40,449 bases of DNA. It comes from a virus. The position numbers and the translations under genes were made by a program. The stretch is taken from positions 1 to 40,449 of IMG/VR virus record IMGVR_UViG_3300044695_006420. One strand, 5' to 3'. Positions 12,867-20,072 of this stretch are shown in pieces (within the stretch, counting starts at the first letter, position 1; each line of letters opens with the position of its first letter). The notes beneath the pieces are model-generated. The model did no database searches. It was not told the origin of the DNA and saw only the letters and a list, made by a program, of their open reading frames with translations.

Positions 12867-13159
12867 CTTCTTGGTTTAATTATATACTCGTGTAAAAGCG
12901 GTATGGTGGCATCATTTGGGTAATTGATATATTTTACTTTAACCACGAAATCTAATTGTGGAAGATACCTTTTTAACTGCGCTCGTATGTTCCTAACGTC
13001 TTTGTTATCTCTTTCATTGTTAATTCTATATAACACCCAACTTCCTTTAAGATCTACCTCAACATCAATTCTATATACCCCATCTTCTCGCAAACGGATC
13101 TCTAACGGGAGATTAACCTCATCAATAAGGGTTTCTATGTATTTGGTTAGATCTTTCAT
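12863..13159 (-). CDS. Small alpha/beta paralogue, array member 3
   Basis: A 98-aa protein that begins MKDLTKYIETLIDEVNLPLE, nearly the same start as 13160-13408 (MKDLSKYIESILD) and 13408-13644 (MKDLSGYIDTLLD). Strands (EIRLREDGVYRIDVEVDLKG, SWVLYRIN), a helix (KDVRNIRAQLKRYLPQ) and a final strand (LDFVVKVKYINYP) follow. It abuts 13160-13408 with no gap. The start resembles the MKDLI..ILKEE tag but lacks the L-x-E end, so it may be a decayed or uncleaved variant. Confidence 0.7.
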   Translation of the reverse strand: MKDLTKYIETLIDEVNLPLEIRLREDGVYRIDVEVDLKGSWVLYRINNERDNKDVRNIRAQLKRYLPQLDFVVKVKYINYPNDATIPLLHEYIIKPRR

Positions 13160-13408
13160 TTATACAAAGATATGTTTAATTTCGAACTTAATATCATCAT
13201 TAGGAAAATAAATCTCTAAATGTCGCCTAATAGTTATTGAATCGGATAATATAATGAAACGTTTGTCTGATTTTGTATAGAGAAAATTTTTTGCGTTTAC
13301 AGTAATAATATATGTGTTGACATCTTTGGCCACATTTAATCCTCTAATTGCCCCATCACTAATTAACCCATCAAGTATGGATTCTATATATTTGGATAGA
13401 TCTTTCAT
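13160..13408 (-). CDS. Small alpha/beta paralogue, array member 2
   Basis: An 82-aa protein that begins MKDLSKYIESILDGLISDGA. Two strands (VNTYIITVNAKNFLYTKS, KRFIILSD), a helix (SITIRRHLEIYFPND) and a strand (DIKFEIKHIFV) give the helix-strand-strand-helix-strand plan of the array. It overlaps 13408-13644 by 1 bp. The function is unknown. Confidence 0.7.
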   Translation of the reverse strand: MKDLSKYIESILDGLISDGAIRGLNVAKDVNTYIITVNAKNFLYTKSDKRFIILSDSITIRRHLEIYFPNDDIKFEIKHIFV

Positions 13409-13644
13409 TATTTCTTCTTATTATCGATGTTGATCTTGACGGCATACTCTATGGTGCCTTTTGGAATGTATTGATCGATAATCTCCGCAATGGCGTTTTG
13501 GAGAAGGAGTTTTACAGAACTATTTGTGTATCTGATGTCTGAAAGAAAAACATCAATTATATAAACTTTCCCATTGAAGCTTACTTTATAATCAAATTTG
13601 GCACTGTCAAGAAGTGTGTCGATATAACCTGATAGATCTTTCAT
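13408..13644 (-). CDS. Small alpha/beta paralogue, array member 1
   Basis: A 78-aa protein. The ATG at 13644 is chosen because MKDLSGYIDTLLDSAKFDYK aligns with the two genes downstream, and the upstream in-frame ATG lies inside the terminator. Strands (YKVSFNGKVYIIDVFLSDIR), a helix (VKLLLQNAIAEIIDQYIPKG) and a strand (TIEYAVKINIDNKKK) follow. It is the first gene of the operon, with a weak -7-like TATCTTAG 4 nt before the ATG. Confidence 0.7.
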   Translation of the reverse strand: MKDLSGYIDTLLDSAKFDYKVSFNGKVYIIDVFLSDIRYTNSSVKLLLQNAIAEIIDQYIPKGTIEYAVKINIDNKKK

Positions 13645-13655
13645 ACCGCTAAGAT

Positions 13656-13688
13656 AAAAAAAATCCCCCATCTTTACAAGTGGAGGAT
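13656..13688 (-). terminator. Intrinsic terminator
   Basis: ATCCTCCA/TGGGGGAT stem (8 bp, one wobble) followed by T8 on the minus strand. It ends the operon 15341 to 13711, and the next operon starts 12 bp later. Confidence 0.85.
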
Positions 13689-13710
13689 TTAATTATTTGT
13701 TTGTATAGGT

Positions 13711-14232
13711 TCATCTATTTAAATAACCATCTATTATTTCTTGCACTTCAGGATTATCTCCTGTGTAAATTATATCAATAACGTATTTGCGTAGTGGGTA
13801 TATTTCATCAGTTAGTACTCTTTCTTCCAACTCTTTTGATTTATCTTTGTATTCGTGTGTCGGGTCTATTGCATCGTAGTTAAATGGTTCGACCCTGTAT
13901 TTTGTTTTTAACTTATCTTTGTCTAATACAAATGTAATGTTTGAATCTTCTATTGGTGAATCCAAACCCACACCTATTGTTTGATTTGGAACCCACTCCT
14001 TATCTCTTGTAAAAGAAATAGCACGTTGTGTTCTTGTGTTGGCTAATCTCTTGTCTAATGTAAGATAATAATCTGATGGGAGAGTTCCTCTTAACGAATC
14101 TAAATTAATAATATCAATACCTCTACTTGTTGAGGTTTTATGATACAATGGTGTTCCTTGTATATCTTCTAACTTTTCAGATATGACCCCCATCATTGAT
14201 TGTATTCTTGATATTTGTTCTTGTAGGTTCAT
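13711..14232 (-). CDS. Tagged ADP-ribosyltransferase-like protein (tentative)
   Basis: A 173-aa protein. It begins MNLQEQISRIQSMMGVISEK, a separate tag class ending in I-S-E. The domain from about residue 27 has the order seen in many small phage proteins and ART-like enzymes: PLYHKTS (H31), a helix and RGT, a Y-rich stretch, AISFTRDKEW (73-80), a strand (ITFVLDKDKL), and KELEERV (E136/E137) before a final strand (YVIDIIYTG). An H...[S/T]...E layout fits the diphtheria-toxin/PARP-like ART fold, but NAD binding cannot be shown here. It overlaps 14229-15341 by 4 bp. Confidence 0.45.
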   Translation of the reverse strand: MNLQEQISRIQSMMGVISEKLEDIQGTPLYHKTSTSRGIDIINLDSLRGTLPSDYYLTLDKRLANTRTQRAISFTRDKEWVPNQTIGVGLDSPIEDSNITFVLDKDKLKTKYRVEPFNYDAIDPTHEYKDKSKELEERVLTDEIYPLRKYVIDIIYTGDNPEVQEIIDGYLNR

Positions 14233-15341
14233 TTCTTTTTCTTCTTAACACAGTTGGGATATCGTTTACCAAACATTGTCTTCATACCTTTTTGGGTATA
14301 TCCTTTCCAACATCTCTCGGTTAGTTCTTCTTCTTTCATTTCCCTTTGTTTACCCATACCTTTAAACACTTTTCTAATGTTTTTAGGTAATGAATTGATT
14401 GGTATTATCTTCGCTTTGATTGTTTTTAATTTGTGTCTTACGGCTTTCTGCGCTCTGTGATGTCCGTCTATAATTGAAATAAATTCATTATTGTCATCAA
14501 CAAATATTAATATCGGGTATTGTAAATCCGACTTATCAATTTTCTTAATTTCTTCCTCATCACCATCCCAACTTAATAGGTGTGGTTTTAACTCTTCTAC
14601 CGAAACTCTTTCTACAGGAATATCTTCAGTTGCATTTAATAAATCAATAAGAGTTATCTTATCACCCTCGTCGTTTTCCCAAGATGTGTCGTGTAGACCT
14701 TCTTTCATTTCTTCTTCTTTTCTTAATGGATTTTTCCTCTTACATTCATTTTCCCAATACTCTAAAGTTGAATTCTCATACTTATCTTTTAAGTATTTTT
14801 GTATATATTCACTGGCAACATCCCAATCATCATCACTTACCGTTTCACTGAACCAAGCGTGGTATAAATCTTCTAATGTCCTCTCATAAAGAACACCTAA
14901 TAAAATGTTAGGATTTCTGTAGTTACAAAAAAGCCTGTGGTATCTGCTTCTCATCTCTTTAAACATTTCATCAATTAGATGGTGTCTTCTTAAAACTTGT
15001 GGTGGTATTTTTGATTCACTAATTTGTTTTGGGTGTTCTATTCCCATAAATTTTTTACATTCCATACCATCGGAAATAGATACATATACCGTTAATGGGA
15101 TCATATTATTAAGATAATCTTGTAGTTCTTCTCGATAAGAAGTCTTAAGTGATTGATCCACCATCATAATAATTAAATATTGATTTTTAGTGTTATCAAT
15201 TTTCTTCACCACCAATTTACATATATCAAAATCAACATAGTCAAGTACCATCTTTTTAATTAGATTTGCATAATCACGTTCTGAGGTTCTCATTGATATC
15301 TCCTCTTCTAATACCTTTCTTATGTGTTTTTTAAGATTCAT
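14229..15341 (-). CDS. Tagged ParB/Srx-like protein with basic tail
   Basis: A 370-aa protein. The ATG at 15341 gives MNLKKHIRKVLEEEISMRTS, a relative of the HILKEE tags, and sits 5 nt after a TATTTAT box. Residues about 25-100 resemble the small alpha/beta module of the 12.6-13.6 kb array. Residues about 245-315 form a ParB/sulfiredoxin-like domain (VERVSVEELKPH; YPILIFVDDNNEFISIIDGH, then HRAQKAVRH, the GxHR signature). The last 30 residues (LTERCWKGYTQKGMKTMFGK, then RYPNCVKKKKK) form a basic Cys-containing tail directly after L-T-E. ParB-like domains can bind nucleotide or cut DNA, and which applies here is unknown. Confidence 0.6.
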   Translation of the reverse strand: MNLKKHIRKVLEEEISMRTSERDYANLIKKMVLDYVDFDICKLVVKKIDNTKNQYLIIMMVDQSLKTSYREELQDYLNNMIPLTVYVSISDGMECKKFMGIEHPKQISESKIPPQVLRRHHLIDEMFKEMRSRYHRLFCNYRNPNILLGVLYERTLEDLYHAWFSETVSDDDWDVASEYIQKYLKDKYENSTLEYWENECKRKNPLRKEEEMKEGLHDTSWENDEGDKITLIDLLNATEDIPVERVSVEELKPHLLSWDGDEEEIKKIDKSDLQYPILIFVDDNNEFISIIDGHHRAQKAVRHKLKTIKAKIIPINSLPKNIRKVFKGMGKQREMKEEELTERCWKGYTQKGMKTMFGKRYPNCVKKKKK

Positions 15342-15346
15342 ATTAG

Positions 15347-15353
15347 ATAAATA
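15347..15353 (-). promoter_or_regulatory. TATTTAT promoter-like box
   Basis: TGTATTTATC on the minus strand, 5 nt before the ATG at 15341. Confidence 0.45.
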
Positions 15354-15367
15354 CACAGTAGATGTGT

Positions 15368-15457
15368 TTAATCCTCGATCTTAAACACAAAAATGATGAT
15401 CATCATTGATGTCGCAAACAATCCAATCCCAATACTTAAAATTTGTTCTAATTCCAT
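15368..15457 (-). CDS. Tiny membrane peptide
   Basis: A 29-aa peptide, MELEQILSIGIGLFATSMMI then IIFVFKIED: one hydrophobic helix between acidic ends. It starts 5 bp after the stop of 15462-15770 and so fits the operon 16569 to 15368. There is no other gene in this gap. No homologue was recognised. Confidence 0.45.
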   Translation of the reverse strand: MELEQILSIGIGLFATSMMIIIFVFKIED

Positions 15458-15461
15458 ATTA

Positions 15462-15770
15462 TTATAATTTATAAGTTAAAGTTTCAGGATAAACATTTTG
15501 ATATGTAACATTAAAATCATCCTCCGTTAAATTAAAATAACTTTTGATCTCACTTCTTAAATAATTCCTATCAATACCTTTATGAATCATAACATATAAC
15601 CCATCATCTAATCCTATATGAACTAATATGTGGATATTATAATGAGGCTTACGTTTTATATTCTTCTTGGTAATCTGTATAGTCAAATCATCTCTATACG
15701 AATAAAGATCTTTGGTAAATGTGTGTAGTATTTTTGACAAATCTTTTACTTTCCGTATTGTTCTTCCCAT
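15462..15770 (-). CDS. Small alpha/beta paralogue of the 12.6-13.6 kb array
   Basis: A 102-aa protein that begins MGRTIRKVKDLSKILHTFTK; VKDLSKIL recalls MKDLSKYI of 13160-13408. The same helix-strand-strand-helix-strand plan follows: DDLTIQITKKNIKRKPHYNI, HILVHIGLDDGLYVMIHKGI, helix RNYLRSEIKSYFNL, strand DDFNVTYQNVYPE. It overlaps 15746-15967 by 25 bp. The function is unknown. Confidence 0.65.
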   Translation of the reverse strand: MGRTIRKVKDLSKILHTFTKDLYSYRDDLTIQITKKNIKRKPHYNIHILVHIGLDDGLYVMIHKGIDRNYLRSEIKSYFNLTEDDFNVTYQNVYPETLTYKL

Positions 15771-15967
15771 ACCTGTGCTCCTGTTCTGTGATCGTAACTT
15801 TCTTCCACTTCTTTTTTATGGTTGTAATACATAGAAAATGACATTATTGACCATAACCAAAAGAATATAAAATACTTACCAAAATGACCTTTAATATACC
15901 ATTTTAGAAAAATGAATGCCAAACCAAATAAGGCAAACCCTCTTAATATTGAAAATAATGTTCTCAT
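15746..15967 (-). CDS. Small membrane protein
   Basis: A 73-aa protein with two hydrophobic helices (MRTLFSILRGFALFGLAFIF and YFIFFWLWSIMSFSMYYN) and a charged C-terminus (KKEVEESYDHRTGAQVWEEQ). It overlaps 15964-16569 by 4 bp and 15462-15770 by 25 bp, so it is translated in an operon. The function is unknown. Confidence 0.65.
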   Translation of the reverse strand: MRTLFSILRGFALFGLAFIFLKWYIKGHFGKYFIFFWLWSIMSFSMYYNHKKEVEESYDHRTGAQVWEEQYGK

Positions 15968-16569
15968 AGTTCTCTTAATGGTTCTCTTGTTTCTTTAACT
16001 TTGAATTGTGTTACCTGATTGGTTCCACTATTACCTCTTTTACCAGTCAATTTCTTAAGTAGACCACTATTGTAGAACTTATTTGGAGTGTCAAATGTTT
16101 CTCCGTTGAAGTGTAGAATACCTTTCGTATCCAATAAAACATCGTAATCAATCCCTTTGTATGTTCGAATCAACATCGTATCTTTACCGAATGAGTTGGC
16201 AATCTTCACCAATCTTTCGTCACCACTCAATGTGATTTGATCTTCTTTTATTTGATTCATATCCATTGGTGTTGCACCATAGATATTCATAAAGTTAATG
16301 AACTCACCTGTTAGTGTGTCTTCCTCATCTTTAAACCATTCTCCAACCAACCTACGACTATCAAGGATTGCATGTAAGAGTTTTTCTACCTTATCCATGT
16401 CGTCTACCATATAAGCAGAGATGATCTTATATCCTATGGGAGATTTGGTACGATTGAGTTGATATTCTCTTTGAGTAAGAGAAATTGTTTTTCCGATCTT
16501 TTTGTCTGTGGTGTCTAACTCACGTCCGAGTAAGTCGTAGTATTCACCTAAATAGATATATCCTTCCAT
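15964..16569 (-). CDS. T5orf172/GIY-YIG-type protein
   Basis: A 201-aa protein. Residues 1-80 match the T5orf172/MUG113 branch of the GIY-YIG fold: GYIYLGEY (GIY strand), KIGKT (24-28, YIG-like), R34 in REYQLN, E62 and H66 in the helix, and GEWF (76-79). Family members are known or predicted endonucleases or DNA-binding proteins. Residues about 130-190 (GIDYDVLLDTKGILHFNGET, then FDTPNKF and a Lys-rich end) resemble a RAMA-type domain, tentatively. There is no tag. The start has TATATTTG 5 nt upstream, and the gene opens a four-gene operon. Confidence 0.7.
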   Translation of the reverse strand: MEGYIYLGEYYDLLGRELDTTDKKIGKTISLTQREYQLNRTKSPIGYKIISAYMVDDMDKVEKLLHAILDSRRLVGEWFKDEEDTLTGEFINFMNIYGATPMDMNQIKEDQITLSGDERLVKIANSFGKDTMLIRTYKGIDYDVLLDTKGILHFNGETFDTPNKFYNSGLLKKLTGKRGNSGTNQVTQFKVKETREPLREL

Positions 16570-16574
16570 AAAGG

Positions 16575-16606
16575 CAAATATAAGAAAATTATTTGACTAA
16601 TCCCAA
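16575..16606 (-). promoter_or_regulatory. Bacteroidota promoter
   Basis: TTG (16606-16604), 21-nt spacer, TATATTTG (16582-16575), then 5 nt to the ATG at 16569. Confidence 0.6.
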
Positions 16607-17907
16607 TAACCTTCTTCAATTGTTTCCATCATCCAAGAAATGATTGATAGTAACTCGTCATTAGTTAGGGTGTTAATTGATGTTAGGTATTGTTCGGTTT
16701 GCTCTGTATATCCATATTCATCTTCTTCATATCCCCATATTTCAACAGCAATTTGGTCGCTGTCTTGTACTAATATATCATTAACATACTTGGTATTACT
16801 TAATGGTAATTTTAAAGCAAAAAGAGAACCAATAGCCTCACTAGTGGACCCACCATGTTCTAAAACAAATTGTCTGATATATTGTTTTAATATTTCTTTG
16901 GGGTTATCTATTTGTTTTATCAACGACCTAACTTGATTAAAGTCTAATCCTGTCATTTCAATTAAGTGGTATAGTCCGTCTTTTTCTATTAGTTTGATTA
17001 GTGATTTTTCTTTGATGGATGATTCATTTAAACTCTTGTCCCACCATCTTTTTGTTCCACATTCAGGAATTAAGGATGTACTTACAAAAAAGTTTTTTAT
17101 TGGTAAGAAATCACGTATCGTTTGAATTACTTCAAGTCTCATATCCTTAATATAACTATTCCCCAATATTGTACCTGTTGTCTTTCTTACATCTTTCATC
17201 CCAAAATTTAACTCAATAATATATGTCCCTTCATCTAAGAATTGTTCATCACCAAAGTCGTGTGTAACTTTAATGTCACAAACACCATCCTCATTTTTAT
17301 ATGGTTCTACAATATCTTTAATTATGTTAAGATACTTTGGTTGTTTTTCTTCTGACTCGTTTAAAGTTTCAGTTCCACCATAAAGTTTATCGTGTAAATC
17401 TTCAACTTCATTAAGGGAAAAATCCCAACCACCAAATAAATCAATGTTTTCTCCATTTATTTCTTTAACGGCAAAATAATTTGTGTTGAATATTCTACCA
17501 TCATCAAATTTACTTTTAAATGCGCTATGTTGAGCTTCGTCGTATAAGTACTTAATCATAGACTTGAAGTCTTCGTTTTCTTCTGGTGTTAATTTGTTTT
17601 CATCATATAAAACATTTATTTCAGGCCAGTAGTTAGTTCTAGGAATATTACTATGTCTACCAATTATTTCATAATCTAAAGGAAATTTTATATCTCCATA
17701 AGCAACAACAGGATAATAAAAAGTAATTGTTCCTGTTAGTTTCTCAAATAAAGAACTAAATTCAGGATCTCCTTTGAATATCTTTTTGAGTGTTGAGATT
17801 CCTCCAACCAACTCCGCAGCATCAAAAATATTACCATTTTCAATAACTTGTTTCAAACTCTGTTGGATTCTGTTTTCTTTTAAGATATGTCTAATTAGTT
17901 CCCTCAT
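16597..17907 (-). CDS. HILKEN-tagged three-module protein
   Basis: A 436-aa protein that begins MRELIRHILKENRIQQSLKQ. Two LNES tripeptide-plus-Ser sites (182-185 and 293-296) split it into three parts. The first (1-180) and third (297-436) both open with a similar helical motif (SLKQVIENGNIFDAAELVGG / SLIKLIEKDGLYHLIEMTGL). The middle part (186-290) has the helix-strand-strand-helix-strand plan of the small paralogue array. The sites fit [I/L]-x-E protease specificity, so it may be a polyprotein. It overlaps 17904-18545 by 4 bp as the last gene of a five-gene tagged operon. Confidence 0.7.
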   Translation of the reverse strand: MRELIRHILKENRIQQSLKQVIENGNIFDAAELVGGISTLKKIFKGDPEFSSLFEKLTGTITFYYPVVAYGDIKFPLDYEIIGRHSNIPRTNYWPEINVLYDENKLTPEENEDFKSMIKYLYDEAQHSAFKSKFDDGRIFNTNYFAVKEINGENIDLFGGWDFSLNEVEDLHDKLYGGTETLNESEEKQPKYLNIIKDIVEPYKNEDGVCDIKVTHDFGDEQFLDEGTYIIELNFGMKDVRKTTGTILGNSYIKDMRLEVIQTIRDFLPIKNFFVSTSLIPECGTKRWWDKSLNESSIKEKSLIKLIEKDGLYHLIEMTGLDFNQVRSLIKQIDNPKEILKQYIRQFVLEHGGSTSEAIGSLFALKLPLSNTKYVNDILVQDSDQIAVEIWGYEEDEYGYTEQTEQYLTSINTLTNDELLSIISWMMETIEEGYWD

Positions 17908-18545
17908 TGTCCTTTTAATCTTCTGTATTCAGCACCATTAAGTTGTTCTAAATAAGTTTGTTCAATCCATCCTGGTAATCTCTCTTCCCACCACAATATA
18001 TCCTTCATTTTATATTTTCCGGTTTTAAGAATAAGTTCTATCATTTCCTCCTCAGTTACATCATCAGGTTTTGTTATCGGTGGAAAACAAATATCACCGT
18101 CACTACTAGACACATTAAGTTCAGAAATGTAGATATCATTTCTACCCATCTTTTTTTGAATCTCACCTAAATAAGTATCATCAAACCATTCTTCAAGAAG
18201 GTATCTTAAATAACTTACTCTCATAGGAAGATCTGTGGTTAAATCATTAAATACATTTTTTGGAATACTTATAGACCCGCTATCAAGACTTCTTTCTTCA
18301 GTTTTTCTTTTGTCGTCATCACCACTGTAATCAGTATCAAAATATAAAGTAACACCCAATATTTCTTTTCCGTTTTTACAAAATTCAAAGGTATGTGTTG
18401 ATTCATAATGTTTTTTATGATACATTTGCACACCATCAAAATAGTTATTCAACCATCTGTAGACAAGTTGTTCTACTTTTGGTGTGGGTTTAGCATATTT
18501 TCTACTAACCTCTTCTTTTAATATGTGTCTAATCAAATCTTTCAT
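17904..18545 (-). CDS. HILKEE-tagged protein
   Basis: A 213-aa protein that begins MKDLIRHILKEEVSRKYAKP. Residues about 27-140 resemble the domain in 6436-6753 (WLNNYFDGVQMYHKKHY; LRYLLEEWFDDTYLG; NDIYISELNVSSSDG). A Pro/Glu linker and a helical C-terminal segment (EEMIELILKTGKYKMKDILW, then WEERLPGWIEQTYLEQL) follow. The last part resembles C-terminal helices of phage structural proteins only loosely. It overlaps neighbours by 1 and 4 bp. The function is unknown. Confidence 0.7.
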   Translation of the reverse strand: MKDLIRHILKEEVSRKYAKPTPKVEQLVYRWLNNYFDGVQMYHKKHYESTHTFEFCKNGKEILGVTLYFDTDYSGDDDKRKTEERSLDSGSISIPKNVFNDLTTDLPMRVSYLRYLLEEWFDDTYLGEIQKKMGRNDIYISELNVSSSDGDICFPPITKPDDVTEEEMIELILKTGKYKMKDILWWEERLPGWIEQTYLEQLNGAEYRRLKGQ

Positions 18546-18985
18546 TATGCGTCGTATTCGTCTTGAGATATTATAAACTCTAATGTAACTATAAATGGTT
18601 CACTACCATAACTACCCCATTTCATACCGATTGGAGTACAATTCATAAACCAATCATTGTCATAGTTAGGCCCTCTTTTTATTAGACCACCGTTTTCAGT
18701 GAAAGTGTATTCTTTGTATATAGAAAAAATTTTATCTTCTAAAGAATTTATATGTTTTCCAAGTCCACCAAAATCATGATCTTCATAATAAGAATTAACG
18801 GTAAGCTTTCCTTCGATATAATGAAATTTTGGATCAAATTTAATCTCACTTATTTCTAAAGAATCTACATCTGAAGAAATATTAACTTCAAAAATGTATT
18901 GGAGTTTCTGCATAGATTTTTTGAATCTCTGTTCAAGATTACCATCCTCTTCTTCTTTTAATATATGTCTAATCAAATCTTTCAT
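18545..18985 (-). CDS. HILKEE-tagged protein
   Basis: A 146-aa protein that begins MKDLIRHILKEEEDGNLEQR. The remainder looks like the small alpha/beta module: helix RFKKSMQKLQYIFEV, strands (SLEISEIKFDPKFHYIEGKL), helix (LEDKIFSIYKEYTFT), and a final strand pair (EPFIVTLEFIISQDEYDA). It overlaps both neighbours by 1 bp. The function is unknown. Confidence 0.7.
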   Translation of the reverse strand: MKDLIRHILKEEEDGNLEQRFKKSMQKLQYIFEVNISSDVDSLEISEIKFDPKFHYIEGKLTVNSYYEDHDFGGLGKHINSLEDKIFSIYKEYTFTENGGLIKRGPNYDNDWFMNCTPIGMKWGSYGSEPFIVTLEFIISQDEYDA

Positions 18986-19308
18986 TACATTACATCGTAT
19001 AAAAATTTCTTAATTGTTCTCACAATTTTTTGTCTGTATGGATCATTCTCGTTCGCAAAGTTGTTAACAGTTTCAATGACATTATTTTCTTGTAACATAT
19101 TCAATATAATCCTTATCTGTTTTTTTTTACTATCCCACATTGATATTCCATAATAATCATCATCTACCTTAAAGTATAACTCTTTAAACTTAATTCTGTC
19201 ATCAATATTAACCTCATTAATTTTATATCTTCTTCTTAAGAAATTAAAAACATTTTGGTCAATTTCTTCAGTTTCTTCTTTCAATATATGTTTTATAAAC
19301 TCTTTCAT
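18985..19308 (-). CDS. HILKEE-tagged small protein
   Basis: A 107-aa protein that begins MKEFIKHILKEETEEIDQNV. It has strands in the middle (IKFKELYFKVDDDYYGISMW) and a helical C-terminus (IETVNNFANENDPYRQKIVR). It overlaps neighbours by 1 and 4 bp within the tagged operon. No domain was recognised. Confidence 0.7.
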   Translation of the reverse strand: MKEFIKHILKEETEEIDQNVFNFLRRRYKINEVNIDDRIKFKELYFKVDDDYYGISMWDSKKKQIRIILNMLQENNVIETVNNFANENDPYRQKIVRTIKKFLYDVM

Positions 19309-19751
19309 ACAAAAAAATATTTGTCAGGATCTATTTCTTTTGGTTCGCCCCATTTATTAAATATTATTAAATTTTCAGGTAACATTTCATAAATGTCGTT
19401 TAATTCTTTTTTAAATTTACGATATTCTTGGAATTTTTCATCTCCAGTCATTTTTTCACCTATTTCAAGAATTGTGAATGGGTAAGCATAATCATCATCT
19501 TTAATCTCTTCGGCCTTTTTTTTGTAATACCATTTTAAATCACTATTGTAGAATTCTTTCGTTTTTTCAATATCGCAAATAATATCAATGTTAATATAAG
19601 TAGCCCTTTCAGAATGTTCTTCAGTATATTTCCACCCAATGACGTATGGGTAACTTTTTTTCAACATCTTTATTGCAAGATCAATTCCTTTTTTTTCGTT
19701 TTTAGAATTTTCAATTTCTTCTTTAATAACACGTCTAATTAGATCCTTCAT
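19305..19751 (-). CDS. VIKEE-tagged protein, first gene of operon
   Basis: A 148-aa protein when started at 19751 (MKDLIRRVIKEEIENSKNEK). An upstream in-frame ATG at 19778 would add nine residues encoded by the TATTTAT box itself, so the later start is chosen. The rest is alpha/beta: helix (GIDLAIKMLKKSYPYVIGW), strand (ATYINIDIICDIEK), a long charged helix and an aromatic end (LIIFNKWGEPKEIDPDKYFF). It heads the operon 19751 to 16597 and is divergent from the plus-strand gene at 19791 over a 39-bp spacer. Confidence 0.7.
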   Translation of the reverse strand: MKDLIRRVIKEEIENSKNEKKGIDLAIKMLKKSYPYVIGWKYTEEHSERATYINIDIICDIEKTKEFYNSDLKWYYKKKAEEIKDDDYAYPFTILEIGEKMTGDEKFQEYRKFKKELNDIYEMLPENLIIFNKWGEPKEIDPDKYFFV

Positions 19752-19757
19752 ATTTTC

Positions 19758-19764
19758 ATAAATA
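19758..19764 (-). promoter_or_regulatory. TATTTAT promoter-like box
   Basis: GATATTTATG on the minus strand, 6 nt before the ATG at 19751. It is the likely promoter of the five-gene tagged operon. Confidence 0.45.
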
Positions 19765-19778
19765 TCAACTATTTTCAT

Positions 19779-19786
19779 TATATTTG
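19779..19786 (+). promoter_or_regulatory. Bacteroidota -7 box (TATATTTG)
   Basis: TATATTTG-TAGT-ATG on the plus strand, identical over 15 nt to 11130-11144. No TTG is evident at -33. Confidence 0.55.
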
Positions 19787-19790
19787 TAGT

Positions 19791-20072
19791 ATGGAAAAGA
19801 TAATCGCATATATACTTGTTAACTTGGTTACTTGGAACCCTGACAAATCTATGGAGATTGTTAGAGAGTTTCTTGGCAGTAAAGAACCTGTTAAACCAAC
19901 TACAAATAAAGTTGTGGTATCAAATCAACCTCAACAAAAAAAGGCTCAACCTAAAAGTAAGAAAGACGAACTTTTGGAGAGCCTTAAGTATTTGAAATCT
20001 AAAGAGGTTAAAACCAAACAAGATAAGGAATCTATCTACACTTTGGAGGTGGTTCTTAAGAATATGGTTTAA
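19791..20072 (+). CDS. Lone plus-strand small protein
   Basis: A 93-aa protein that begins MEKIIAYILVNLVTWNPDKS. Residues 1-30 are hydrophobic/helical, followed by a Lys/Gln/Pro-rich linker (residues about 38-58) and a charged helix (KDELLESLKYLKSKEVKTKQ). It is the only confident gene above 60 codons on the plus strand. Its stop at 20070-20072 directly abuts the stop of the convergent DHH gene (20073), with no spacer. No family was recognised. Confidence 0.7.
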   Translation: MEKIIAYILVNLVTWNPDKSMEIVREFLGSKEPVKPTTNKVVVSNQPQQKKAQPKSKKDELLESLKYLKSKEVKTKQDKESIYTLEVVLKNMV

